From the NCBI RefSeq assembly GCF_024868665.1, contig NC_079891.1:18685182-18749181 (forward strand): a stretch of DNA of 64,000 nucleotides, read 5' to 3'. Origin of the DNA: Triplophysa rosa. Lineage: Eukaryota > Chordata > Actinopteri > Cypriniformes > Nemacheilidae. The notes beneath the pieces were generated by a model. That model was given only the letters and a program-made list of their open reading frames with translations, did not search any database and was not told the DNA's origin. Each line of letters begins with the position of its first letter. Position 1 is the first letter of the stretch. Of this stretch, positions 25,801 through 36,442 are shown one piece after another. Both the position numbers and the translations under genes were made by a program.

Positions 25801-28800
25801 AATTAATTGTAAGTCATCGTCAGGGGCGCAGTTGGGATTTTTTAACTGGGGGGACCAAGCTGTCAGCAAATGATTTCAACTCAGTTAGTTATTTTGCGTA
25901 ATTTGGGCTTTAACTAGTGTTAAGTTGGGCTAATGTTTTGCACTAAAAAGCCATTGGAGGATTCTTATTTGAAATCATGGATAAACAGCAACGAACAAAG
26001 GCCTACCTATCAACACTAGCAATGCATGATCAAACGGTTATTTGTCTAGTATGCTTATCACCCACCAAAACTTCATGCCTTCTGCAAAATATGTTTTATT
26101 TAAACATTTAAACATAAATCAGTCAATTTACCTCAGTCAACTTATAGCGCACATTGGGTTAGATAATAATGTTATGCCAGGACCCTAATTTAGTATTGCA
26201 AGTCCAGTAAATCATTATTTCCTGACAATAAATTGTTTGATTTATCCAACCATTCTTTTTGTGCTAATTTGCTAATTGCCTCTGTCCACTCACCTAATTG
26301 CAGTCATGCTCTCCACGTTTTGCTGTGTTTGCTAAGTGCAAAAGACTAGCTACACAATTAAATAAAACTTATCTGCCACATCTGGGAGAAGTCAACTTAC
26401 ATTGTTTGGTTTTTGAAAAACAAGGTGATTGTTTTTTGTCTCTTCATTGCCTTTATGTGGCAGTTATGCAGTCCATTTTTTTCAGTCCAGAAAAATCACC
26501 AGCTCAGTCATCAACGATGGCATTTGATCACTATGGTCAGAGGTGCACATAAGTTTTTCTATCTGGTTCTCAAGAGAGCACCTGGAGATTCGGTTTGGTG
26601 CTCACATTGCACATAGTGTGACAAATTATATTTACCTATTAAAAATAAAAGTAAAAAAGTAGTTACTTTTTAATTAACAATAAACAAAATAATAAAGTGG
26701 GATAATACTATATTTATATTACTTTAAAGTACACTTAAAATACAATGGTAATGCATTTCTTCTTGTTTTTCTTTTTACATTAGTAAATATTAATTTTCAA
26801 CACCAATTTTGAAACCTAAAACGACATCCTTTTTGGTTTTTGGCAGGTTGCTGGGAAGTGCACTTGCGAACGCACATGGAGACTTGCGATGCGGAGCTAG
26901 GATCGAGTATAGCATAGAGAAACACAAGCTGCGTGCAAGTGTCAAGTTTAAACAGCTTGTCCTTTTAGAAAGTTTAAGAGAAGCGGTGTTTTGGTAGACG
27001 CGCAGCGCAGTTCCAGACATTCACAGAGGCTGCGCGTGCCACGTGCTTCTCTAGTAACGAAAGCAGAATCAACAAAGGCGGAGCTACCGATTCCGTTTAT
27101 CACCGGGAACAAACGAGATATCAGTGATTTGGCAGCGTTCGGTACAAACGGAAATCTTATCCAGTATTACATTTAGTCGGTCTAAAACAGTGATTGTGCA
27201 TAAAAAGGTTTCAACCATGTCAGTACGCAAATGAGCGTTCTAAACTTATTTACAGAGCGCATTTTTAATTTTGGTCGCGCATTACCACTTATGCGCATCC
27301 CTGACTATGGTTACTGCTACTACAGGCACAATTGAGGCAGCTAACAGCTTCTCGTAGGACCCCGGGGGCGGGGTCAGGAGTCTTAGCAGGCTAGCAGCCA
27401 CAAGCACCACAGAGAGCAACGAGAACGTAAATGTCGTTGGCTGACCCGGTTCTGAAGCAGTGACGGCAAAATAATTAAGGATCGGCGGCCTTGTCCGCCA
27501 CTACTTAGGCTAATGTAACTGTGTTAATTACTAACACTACTTAGGCTAATGTTACATAGCGGAAATCCTGATTGATCCTCAGTTTTACCGATGTTTGTCG
27601 CTTTGGTAGGGAAAGTGAGAGGGACGGATCGGGATCTGAGGGGGTCATATCCCCCCGTCCCTAGTGCTATCTGCGCGCCTGGTCATCTTAAAGGGATAGT
27701 TCACCCAAAAATGAAAAAAATGTCATTATTTACTTGTTGTTCCAAACGTATATACACTCACCTAAAGGATTATTAGGAACACCTGTTCAATTTCTCATTA
27801 ATGCAATTATCTAATCAACCAATCACATGGCAGTTGCTTCAATGCATTTAGGGGTGTGGTCCTGGTCAAGACAATCTCCTGAACTCCAAACTGAATGTCA
27901 GAATGGGAAAGAAAGGTGATTTAAGCAATTTTGAGCGTGGCATGGTTGTTGGTGCCAGACGGGCCGGTCTGAGTATTTCACAATCTGCTCAGTTACTGGG
28001 ATTTTCACGCACAACCATTTCTAGGGTTTACAAAGAATGGTGTGAAAAGGGAAAAACATCCAGTATGCGGCAGTCCTGTGGGCGAAAATGCCTTGTTGAT
28101 GCTAGAGGTCAGAGGAGAATGGGCCGACTGATTCAAGCTGATAGAAGAGCAACTTTGACTGAAATAACCACTCGTTACAACCGAGGTATGCAGCAAAGCA
28201 TTTGTGAAGCCACAACACGCACAACCTTGAGGCAGATGGGCTACAACAGCAGAAGACCCCACCGGGTACCACTCATCTCCACTACAAATAGGAAAAAGAG
28301 GCTACAATTTGCACGAGCTCACCAAAATTGGACAGTTGAAGACTGGAAAAATGTTGCCTGGTCTGATGAGTCTCGATTTCTGTTGAGACATTCAAATGGT
28401 AGAGTCAGAATTTGGCGTAAACAGAATGAGAACATGGATCCATCATGCCTTGTTACCACTGTGCAGGCTGGTGGTGGTGGTGTAATGGTGTGGGGGATGT
28501 TTTCTTGGCACACTTTAGGCCCCTTAGTGCCAATTGGGCATCGTTTAAATGCCACGGCCTACCTGAGCATTGTTTCTGACCATGTCCATCCCTTTATGAC
28601 CACCATGTACCCATCCTCTAATGGCTACTTCCAGCAGGATAATGCACCATGTCACAAAGCTCGAATCATTTCAAATTGGTTTCTTGAACATGACAATGAG
28701 TTCACTGTACTAGAATGGCCCCCACAGTCACCAGATCTCAACCCGATAGAACATCTTTGGGATGTGGTGGAACGGGAGCTTCGTGCCCTGGATGTGCATC

Positions 28801-30212
28801 CCACAAATCTCCATCAACTGCAAGATGCTATCCTATCAATATGGGCCAACATTTCTAAAGAATGCTTTCAGCACCTTGTTGAATCAATGCCACGTAGAAT
28901 TAAGGCAGTTCTGAAGGCGAAAGGGGGTCAAACACCGTATTAGTATGGTGTTCCTAATAATCCTTTAGGTGAGTGTACATTTCTTTGTTCTGCTAAACAC
29001 AAAGGAAGATATTTGGAAGAATGTCAGTAACCAAACAGATCTCATCCTTCATTGGCTCCCATTATTTTCCCTACTATGGTAGTAAATTGGGGATAATATC
29101 TGTTTGGTTACTGACATTCTTCTAAAGATCATTCTCTGTGTTCAGCAAAACAAAGAAATGTATCAGGTTTGGAACAACTCGAGGGTGAGTAAATAATGAC
29201 AGAATTTTCATTTTTGGTCGAACTATCCCTTTAAGGTCCCCGTGAAAGTTCATTGATGCCCCCTAGTGGGTATACTGTGATTTATACAGCACATCGTCAA
29301 AGCATTTTAGAGGTTAGGGACATGCTTCCATCTAGTGGTTGAGTATCAGACTCAAAATCTATTGATATTCCTGATATTCTATTAAATCAATAAACATAAG
29401 CACTTTTTTGCCTATGGCTATTAGCATTCTGAACGAACACTTAACATGGTTATTTTGGATGGATAAACTGTCTACAACTGAGACATCAGCTGTATTAATG
29501 TTATATACTGAATGTGTGTTGTTTGAATACAACAAGAATCTTGAAACAATTTCTTATACTTCAATAGAGTATAAAGTAGCGGTAGCCTATTTTAGGTAAG
29601 AGTGTTATTGTTTTCATGTCACCATTTTATTTATTCATTCATTTTTTGATTTACATGCCTTGTTTCTGCAGCTTACAGAATTCATGTCAACCAGAGTACT
29701 GTTGAAGTCCTGAATGCCCTCAAACTTGGCTACAAAATAAATACTAGGGGCAGGACAGAGTTGAAGGTACACACATTCACAGTCATGTACAGTATTCAAT
29801 CACAGGAACATGCACTAGCCTATGTGCCAAATGGCAAAACTTCATAAATGCTTTGAAGCTGGGAGGACATTTATTACAATCACATGGGCATATCTGTTTT
29901 TCTATCACTGTCTAATAGGGTAAAGGTGTAGAGGAAACGTTTTGGTTGGTTGGGAGGGAAGGTTTCGACAAGGCGCTGCCTGTACCGCCGGACCTTACTC
30001 CAGGGTAAGAACATAATCTCTTCAATCTTTGCTGCATTATAAGAAAATGTTGTGCAGTTCATTGAACAGTATGGCGAAGCACTTTAAACCAAATTATGGT
30101 GTTATTTTCTTTGTTGTCACAAAGGGCAAGCAACCATGGTATTAGCTTAGATGAGATTCCGGTAGACAGGCGACAGAAATTCCTGGATCGACAGAAGAAG
30201 ATGGGAAATTGA
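16848..30212 (+). CDS. gucy2f: retinal guanylyl cyclase 2F (18 exons, 1141 aa predicted)
   Basis: Photoreceptor membrane guanylyl cyclase: converts GTP to cGMP in outer segments to restore the dark state. Exons: 16848-17658, 18037-18338, 19246-19621, 19778-19859, 19954-20071, 20164-20283, 20457-20540, 21170-21346, 21504-21660, 21908-22057, 22212-22360, 22510-22673, 22754-22946, 23215-23389, 24515-24613, 29672-29766, 29919-30004, 30125-30212; all introns are GT-AG and every phase joins. Domains: hydrophobic signal around residues 60-78, extracellular domain, membrane segment about 500-523, pseudokinase domain (HGRLKSKN replaces the catalytic HRD loop; DYG for DFG), dimerisation helix 845-896, cyclase domain. 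Metal Asp923 (FSDIVGF) and Asp967 (VETIGDAY), guanine-binding Glu963 and Cys1035, and Asn1042/Arg1046 are all present. Intron 15 is swollen to 5 kb by transposons. Paralogues gucy2d/gc2 are the alternative; the irs4 neighbour favours 2F. Confidence 0.93.
19076..19200. repeat. (AT)n microsatellite with a 9-base gap
   Basis: AT/TA repeats in gucy2f intron 2 with undetermined bases at 19156-19164. No coding consequence. Confidence 0.95.
20592..21103. mobile_element. MITE in a gucy2f intron (20541-21169)
   Basis: The left end AAAGGGGTCATAT and the right end ATATGAGCCCTTT are inverted copies with one mismatch. The body is unusually CpG-containing compared with the surrounding intron and has no coding capacity. 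It resembles a MITE family common in cyprinids; the superfamily was not determined. Confidence 0.6.
23707..23860. repeat. small inverted-repeat element in a gucy2f intron
   Basis: GGATAGATCTGCTAC near 23707 and its inverse GTAGCAGATCTATTCC near 23845 bracket about 150 bp in the intron 23390-24514. It is probably a MITE fragment. The rest of this intron shows nothing recognisable. Confidence 0.4.
25366..25710. repeat. hAT-like repeat, one end recognisable
   Basis: CAGGGTTTTTCAAACTTTCC resembles the CAGNGGTTCTCAAACTTT ends of Charlie-type hAT elements. The 'GGTGACCCCTTATAACC' region that follows is the usual subterminal part. The opposite end was not found, so this is a fragment in gucy2f intron 15. 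Confidence 0.4.
26538..27303. mobile_element. non-autonomous hAT element, perfect 8-bp target duplication
   Basis: The left end is CAGAGGTGCACATAAGT and the right end ACTTATGCGCATCCCTG, inverted with two mismatches. Both sides are flanked by ACTATGGT (26530-26537 and 27304-27311). An 8-bp duplication plus CAG…CTG ends is diagnostic of the hAT superfamily. No transposase frame is inside. It sits in gucy2f intron 15. A related-looking end (CAGGGGCGCAGTTGGG) near 25822 has no partner here. Confidence 0.8.
27755..28975 (+). mobile_element. complete Tc1/mariner transposon (DD36E type), 1221 bp
   Basis: The element has perfectly matching 29-bp terminal inverted repeats beginning CACTCACCTAAAGGATTATT. 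A TA dinucleotide lies at each side (27753-27754 and 28976-28977), the normal Tc1/mariner target duplication. It contains one uninterrupted transposase gene. It interrupts a TTAA-type MITE that itself lies in gucy2f intron 15, so it is the youngest layer. Perfect ends plus an intact gene point to recent insertion. Confidence 0.93.
27903..28943 (+). CDS. Tc1/mariner transposase, intact, 346 aa
   Basis: The enzyme cuts and pastes the surrounding element by binding the inverted repeats and integrating at TA. The start at 27903 reads [11 protein letters not shown]. The N-terminal half is a paired helix-turn-helix DNA-binding region ([20 protein letters not shown] at about residues 25-44, a second one around 80-125). 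The catalytic triad is visible: Asp in VAWSDESRF (about 153), Asp in [10 protein letters not shown] (about 247), and Glu in [12 protein letters not shown] count 36 residues between the second Asp and the Glu, against 34 in classic Tc1. [10 protein letters not shown] glycine-rich box is present. The length (346 aa) is typical and there is no internal stop or frameshift. Confidence 0.95.
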   Translation: MGKKGDLSNFERGMVVGARRAGLSISQSAQLLGFSRTTISRVYKEWCEKGKTSSMRQSCGRKCLVDARGQRRMGRLIQADRRATLTEITTRYNRGMQQSICEATTRTTLRQMGYNSRRPHRVPLISTTNRKKRLQFARAHQNWTVEDWKNVAWSDESRFLLRHSNGRVRIWRKQNENMDPSCLVTTVQAGGGGVMVWGMFSWHTLGPLVPIGHRLNATAYLSIVSDHVHPFMTTMYPSSNGYFQQDNAPCHKARIISNWFLEHDNEFTVLEWPPQSPDLNPIEHLWDVVERELRALDVHPTNLHQLQDAILSIWANISKECFQHLVESMPRRIKAVLKAKGGQTPY

Positions 30213-31568
30213 GGTAAGAAGCCCACATTTCGTATGTATACCAAACAGCTCTGCTTGAATTGATGACAGTACTTAAATTCTGCTTCTGTGCCCTTTGATA
30301 GGATATGATGCTTCTACACCAGACTGAAGTCAAGAAATCTGAGCGAGTGGGAGGGGTGCCAAGGGTAAATTGAGGTGTTACTGTTTTTCCACATGGGTAA
30401 TTTCACATTGAGAGACAGAGACACCTGGACATACCCCACAAACACCTGCTGAAAACTGCTATGGATTGTCACTGAGGATGGTTTTAAAACCATAAGGATT
30501 GTACTAAATAATAATGCTAAAGACAATGCTGAGATAACAGCTCCTCAACACAAATGAGAACAACAGCACATCCGTCATCCATCTCTGCAGTTATGCTTTC
30601 TTCAATTAATCCACAAGAGATTTTATTGTTTGTTTCTTAATTGCTAAAAACAAAAAATAAATTGGTGCTTGTTTATAATGCACTAGCACCTGGCAATTTA
30701 GTTATAACGGTGGAAATAACACCTGTTATACTGTATATCCATGTATTGAAATTATTTGAACTACTAGGACAATTTTTACTAGAATGCCACATGTTAAAAT
30801 TGGACATTCTGCACATTCTTTTTTTGTGAAAATGATTTTATTCATTTTCAGCAATGTGGTACTGTTTGGCTTTGTATAATGTGAAATGAATTCAAAGCAA
30901 TTTCAATGAGCAAATGTCCTACAAATACTTTAAACCCAAGATTTTATGGCAGACGATCACATGGATTCATTTGAGTGGCTTAAATGCAGTTCAAAGCAAC
31001 AGATATATTAAAAAGGAAACTCAAATGAGCATAGTAAACTCAAATTGTCAGATTTCGAACATGGCACATTATTCAAGTCATTCAGTGTGTAATATCCTGA
31101 TGTCAAACCCTGTGGAGCCATGACGTGCAGTTCATTGTCAACGAAGAAGAAAATGTATCCAAGTTATCCAAAGATTTTCTCTGCACTATTTTGCCCGCGT
31201 ATACAGTCACTACATATACTACAGTATATGTTACAAAAGTCACATTGTGTAAAGTAATTTCAAGAAGGGGATTTAAATTTTGGCTTTGGCTAAAGTGTGA
31301 ATCTCTGTCTACTGATACCTCAACCACAATTTGTAGGTTATCAAATGAAACACGCAGGGAGCTACAGTCAAAGTAGAATGTATAGTAGCTGAATTTCAAT
31401 TGTAAATCACCATTTTATCTTGTCAGTGATTGTGTAAATAAAAGCTGGTTTAGTGGGTGTGCAATATTGTAATTTGAAAAGTAAATCTTACATACGATGT
31501 TTGTATTTAGCTCAATATTAATGAACAACTACATTTCCAGAATCTTTTAAAGCATTTAATATATTAAT
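30213..31568. other. gucy2f 3' region and intergenic DNA
   Basis: The stretch is AT-rich. A donor-like GTAAG follows the gucy2f stop at once (30214), so a further untranslated exon is possible. Candidate AATAAA/ATAAA signals lie near 30655 and 31437. No other gene is supported. Confidence 0.45.
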
Positions 31569-31576
31569 ATTTTAAG

Positions 31577-32847
31577 CAGTGCTCGAATTGAGTCAGGTCT
31601 TATGGGGGGTCCCCACCATAATATTTTTCTTTGGTGGGGGTTAGTCTCGCAATATACAATTTATACAAAATACACAATATATTTGATCATAATATGCACA
31701 ATTATATACTATTTCTTAAAAAAGGCTTAAATAAAAGAACAGGCTTCTTTTACTGTATTTTGGATCAAATCAATGCAGGCTTGGTGAATAGAAATGACTT
31801 TTGAACAGTAGTGTACGTCCAACAGAATAATTCTAGCATTATTTACCAATGTAGTATTTACTATTTTCCCTAAAAACAACTGGATGATTGACACTTTGTG
31901 ATAATAATGTTTGTTCCAAAAGACCTGTTTAAATGCAAGAAACTAGTTTATTAGATATTAAAAATATAAATTGTGACAAGACCAGCTGTCAGTCTGTGTG
32001 TTAGTGTTGTGGGGATTTTCAACGATTTCAGTGCAGTTTACATAGTTACGTCCAGTAGGTGGGTGAGTGAGTCTGTCAGTCAGCAGACTATTCAACCATT
32101 TCAGTCCAAAAGTCTGCTTTATTCAGGAACTAACCACAGTATGGCTATCAATATGTCAATCATAGCTATTTCAAGAGTGAATCCCGCATTAATATGCCGA
32201 TGTAATTCCCGAAACTTTGCAGTGTGTGTGTGGCCGTTGGTCTTCGGAGTATGAAAAACAGGTTTTATACAATTCTTATTGGATTATATAAAGCATAGAA
32301 ACCGCACAACGAGCACTCCCGTTATAATTACTAAAAAGCTGTCACTCATATTCATCGAGATCTCAAGCGCCTCAGAACCAGGCCAAATAATAGTTTACGC
32401 AAGGAATACAAAAGCCCCGACATGGAGTTGATAAATATAGTGAAAAGATATATAGAGAGAGAAAATTGCCCCTCAAAAAAGTGGAAGCTTCCTCTTCCCG
32501 ACTGTGAGTGGAGGTTTCTTATTCTCCATTTTTTAGCTGAAGTTAGCTTCACCGGAGCGACGCCAATCAAGCACTCATGTCAACGATGTCCTGCGTTTAG
32601 CGGTCTTTAGACGTCGGGCGGGGCGTTTAAAATTTAAAAAGACATGACAACTAGCCCATAAACAAACGTAATATAAATTATTGTAAATATTAATTCACGA
32701 AATTTACCATATCCATTTCATGAATTTAATCACATTTGTCATTATAATTTTTACTCAATTAAAAATATCTGAGGGACCCCCTAAATCTATTTTTGCTTCT
32801 TATGGGGGGTCCCGGATCCCCTCAGCCTCTCCTCAATTCGAGCACTG
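31577..32847. mobile_element. 1.27-kb non-autonomous hAT element
   Basis: The ends CAGTGCTCGAATTGAG and CTCAATTCGAGCACTG are perfect 16-bp inverted repeats. They are flanked by identical 8-bp ATTTTAAG copies (31569-31576 and 32848-32855). Near each end the word TTATGGGGGGTCCC appears in matching subterminal position. The interior has no transposase; the longest frame (93 codons) shows no family resemblance. It is a deletion or internally replaced derivative moved in trans by a hAT enzyme. Confidence 0.88.
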
Positions 32848-32869
32848 ATTTTAAGGCCTTATTAGGGTA

Positions 32870-33055
32870 GTTGACAGACTAATATGTAAATTGTCCTGTG
32901 GTGGCAAAAATATTGAGAAAAAAACTAACAATTAAGATAAATCTCTCTTATTCTATTCTATTTTATATTATAAATATTAATATTAATAATATAAAACAAT
33001 ATAATATTATTAGTTTGTTTTAAACATTTTGCTATGTCACACCATAGGACACATT
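32870..33055. repeat. MITE fragment shared with 41.4 kb
   Basis: GTAGTTGACAGACTAATATG and the following 'GAGAAAAAAACTAACAATTAAGAT' type sequence match the element at 41389-41578 in the same order. The right inverted end is not clear here. Confidence 0.6.
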
Positions 33056-34700
33056 TAGGCCTACACCCATTAACTTCTTTAACCACTCTGGGAAGTCATT
33101 CAAACCTTGATATTTCAACAGGTAATCTCAGTAATAATTTGCTTTCTTGGACAGTTTAGAAGCTTCACAACAATGTAAACACTTAGGCTATTTCTTTACG
33201 TTCACCTTGGTGTAGCAAACGTAATGCACAAACACTGACGTTTCTTCCGCAATGAGCGATAGTTTCACGTATAGCCTACTGAAGCAAATGTGGGCAAAAG
33301 AAGCAAGAGCTTTATCCATATATGTCAATTCTACCTTTATATGCGTGTTATAAACATTTCAGCATGTTGTGTATCCGTGTCATGATCAAAGAAAGAAATC
33401 TTTGTTTTGTGCGCATATGTCAGAGCTAATATGACTGATTGATAAAGACGCTCGAAGGATTGGGTGTCAACTCGCGCTCGGGTGACTCGAGTAAACGGAG
33501 TCTGAGCTGAATTATAATTCGCCGAGATCTAGGGCAAGTTGTCTCCGCCCTCTTATCGAAAAACGATGTACCGATTGGACACAGATACACGACTGAGGCG
33601 GAGTCCATGGGTGTGTCGTGAAGCGTGACCAAACTGTGATTGGCTTTCGCCTCCCTCTATCAGAATCCGAATAGCGGCACCTAGAGCCAAACCACATTTA
33701 CCACATTAGGCAACTGTCTCTGGTAAAGTGTTGCTGATATGAAGACAGGATACATAATAGTGTGCCCTGTTAGCCATTGTTTTTACATCTCATGACCCAT
33801 AAAGGAACTAAACGAAATTATGTACTCATGTTTTATTTTGTCCAGTGCGTCAGAGGGCAGACTAAAGTGTAGATGATAAGGTCTCTCTCGTTTCAATAAC
33901 GACGAACACAATGCTGATCAAATCGACGGAGAACTCACTTGACATGCATTACATGGACATCCACGGACTACTTCAGCAATAAGGTAAAACTCTAAAAACA
34001 TGAAATGTGTAAATAATATCTGATACATTCAAATATTTATTCGAACCGGATATTTGCTCGTAGTTCAATTGTTGTCGTCATCTGTCATTACTTTAAGCAT
34101 GTTTTCAAACAGCGTTCCACTCAGAATAGTTGCCTTATGTAGGCTAATATTTATTGAGCTATGGCAGGTGTAATATTTAGAGGGAAATTATATAGTTTAA
34201 TCAGCATAATTCCATTTTCAGTTTACTGAATTGTGTATCATTCTGCGTTAGCTCGTTGTGAATGCACGCGCAGGTTTCTCGTTGGCTGGTTCGGTTCTTT
34301 CTGTCACGCGCATGTGAATACAGTGTTTGTCTACAAGTAGCAGGCGCGCTCTCGCTCTTCGCTTCAAAACTGTGCGAGCGAACCGCCTCTCTTTCCCAAC
34401 CCCCGTTTCACTGCTTAGGCAGCGAGGGCGGGGCCAGCCTAAATAAGTGTGGGGAGGGAAAAACGAAGACAACAAACCTTAAAAAAATGTAGGCCACGGC
34501 GCGTGACCCAGTTCCTCCTGCAAAACACAGCCAGTGTGAATGTTGAGCACGATTATTATTCCCCGCACGGGTCCAGGGCGGGTTCTGCTGTGTGTGTAGG
34601 CTACGTCCATTTCGATTTCTTTTTCAGCTAGTTAATAGAAATAAAAAAGGAGAAGCCATATGTGAAACAAAGTGTTTATTGCTAAATTTTTTAAATTATA
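33056..34700. other. intergenic region with a GC-richer, CpG-bearing patch; no firm gene
   Basis: 33430-34640 is GC-richer than its surroundings and could be a promoter or 5' untranslated exon region for the gene at 36.4 kb. A short open frame (33911-33982, 23 codons, M-L-I-K-S-T-E-N-S…L-L-Q-Q) ends at TAA, directly before a donor-like GTAAAA. It may be an upstream open reading frame in a leader exon. Nothing else is supported. Confidence 0.35.
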
Positions 34701-34704
34701 TATA

Positions 34705-35148
34705 CAGCCGGGGCAAAAATTAAGAGACCGCTCCAGCATTTCTAGATGTATTACAGTCCAGTGTTTGTTGAATTTCAACAAAATCAAACTTCAGGAGTGA
34801 CATAAAGTCATCCAACAGCAATGTGAAAGACTGGCAGCATGACAAGACGCATGAAAACTGTGGAAAAAATCGAGGTTATCGCATATATATTTTTACTTTT
34901 CCTAAATACATGCACACATATTACTGTGGTATTGCTTGAAAGTGAATACTTGTTTTATTTGCAGTATTTGAGGTCTGACAAAATACAAAACATCTTTTCT
35001 GTTGTTTTAACCTGTTTTATTTGAAATTTGGTAAAAAAAAATATTGTTAGTGACCGAATGAAACAAAAACGTACCATATAAATAGTCAATTTTAAAATCA
35101 GAAAAATTATCTCTGAAATGGTCTCTTAATTTTTTCCGTGGCTGCCTG
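34705..35148. mobile_element. Tc1/mariner-type MITE
   Basis: The left end is CAGCCGGGGCAAAAATTAAG followed by AGACC. The right end is GGTCTCTTAATTTTTTCCGT, then a terminal GGCTGCCTG, with TA repeats on both outer sides. The ends match imperfectly (an extra few bases on the right), so the copy is old. It is non-coding and resembles a MITE abundant in zebrafish relatives. Confidence 0.65.
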
Positions 35149-36442
35149 TATATATAGAACATTTGTCTTTTGAAACACATTATTTACACAAATACATCAA
35201 TAAATGACATATAAATGATAAATGATAAAAAATAATTTATTATTTTACATAAATGATAAATTATACAATTTTACAGTTTATTATTTTACGTTTTGTCTAA
35301 AGGAAACCAAAACATAACCTTGTTTAATTCTCTCTATTTATACTGTAACAACCCTCAATCAACAGGAAATATTTACAGATTGCAGCTAAACAGCACAAAC
35401 TATTCCACTCACTCATTGACGGGCATATTTCTCCCTGACCCCTGGTCAGTTTTTGTGGTTTGTAGTACGATAATGCTCGGAGTCTGGTTGTGTGATGCTG
35501 ATCCTAGATCAGAAAAAATATAGCTTTTTTAACACACAGCGTGTGGGTAGACCAGGTGGGAAACCGCATCTCTTCACCTGTTGACTGCACATGGGGAGTA
35601 TGCCAGTGTCAGTTTCAATAGGTGTGTGTAATGATCTTAAGTCAGGGTGGGCTTGGCTACTCCTACGCTTTTGTGAAGGAGTATTGGGTGTTCTTGGATT
35701 TGGACATAATGAATACGGAGAGAAGAATGTAGTAGTGTTGTGTGTGTGTGTGACAGATATGTTGTTTTGTGCCCCCTGGAGAAGGCGATCAGTCTGAAGC
35801 TGACCTACTTTTCCTTTACTCCATACCTGCAGAGCTATTTATACCGATGGCACAGGGCTACAGGAGCAACTCAGACCATTTCTCCCATTTCCAATGCATG
35901 CATGCACAAATACACACTTTCACTAGCGCTCACATTCACTGTCTTTCCTTCTTACTCTTTTTCTTTGTTTGTTATTATAATTTTGCCAGCCTGACCAGTG
36001 GAGACCAAAACCGCCCAGCCAATCCACCCACTGTGAAATCCACAACCCCTCAGAGGTGCACTGAGGGTGACTTTTTAAAGAAGCTGGCGTCAGTCCGGCG
36101 TGTAAGTCTGCTGTAAGGTACTGTCTCACATATCAAAGCATTCATGCTTGCTTTTCCTTTAGGCCATGTAATATGAAACAACCCACACGCGCAAATTTGT
36201 TGTTTGTTCTAAAATGTTTGAAAAGTGAATTACACTGTTGTTGAGCCATAACTGGGTCACTACAAAATATAAAGCTAACATTATAGCTTTGCTGAATCTC
36301 TCATTAAGCAAATTATATTGAGCCTAATAAACACTTTTTACAGAACAAATTAGGTTACATTTCATTATAAAAAAAAACATTGTCACTTTCAACTCTTCTT
36401 TATGGTCACAGGCGAGGGAGACATCATTCTCAAGTACCAGGA

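Larger units (their letters stand above)
27688..29234. mobile_element. TTAA-target MITE, carrying a Tc1 insertion
   Basis: The ends TTAAAGGGATAGTTCACCC and GAACTATCCCTTTAA lie in inverted orientation with TTAA at each edge. The interior, once the Tc1 element (27755-28975) is removed, has the words found in four other copies in this window (GATATTTGGAAGAATGT, GGTTACTGACATTCTTC). TTAA duplication suggests a piggyBac- or Kolobok-type mobiliser; which one is not known. Confidence 0.8.

Noticed and set aside
35740..35994. Open frames of 84-115 codons around 35.7-36.1 kb
   Set aside because: Only a short acidic run (GEGDQSEADLLFLYSIPAEL) looks protein-like, with no donor site to connect it. Not strong enough to call.
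35990..36101. Exon-like segment with a GTAAGT donor before the 36.4-kb gene
   Set aside because: The frame that could join the next exon contains stop codons, so it was not included as coding; it may be a leader exon.
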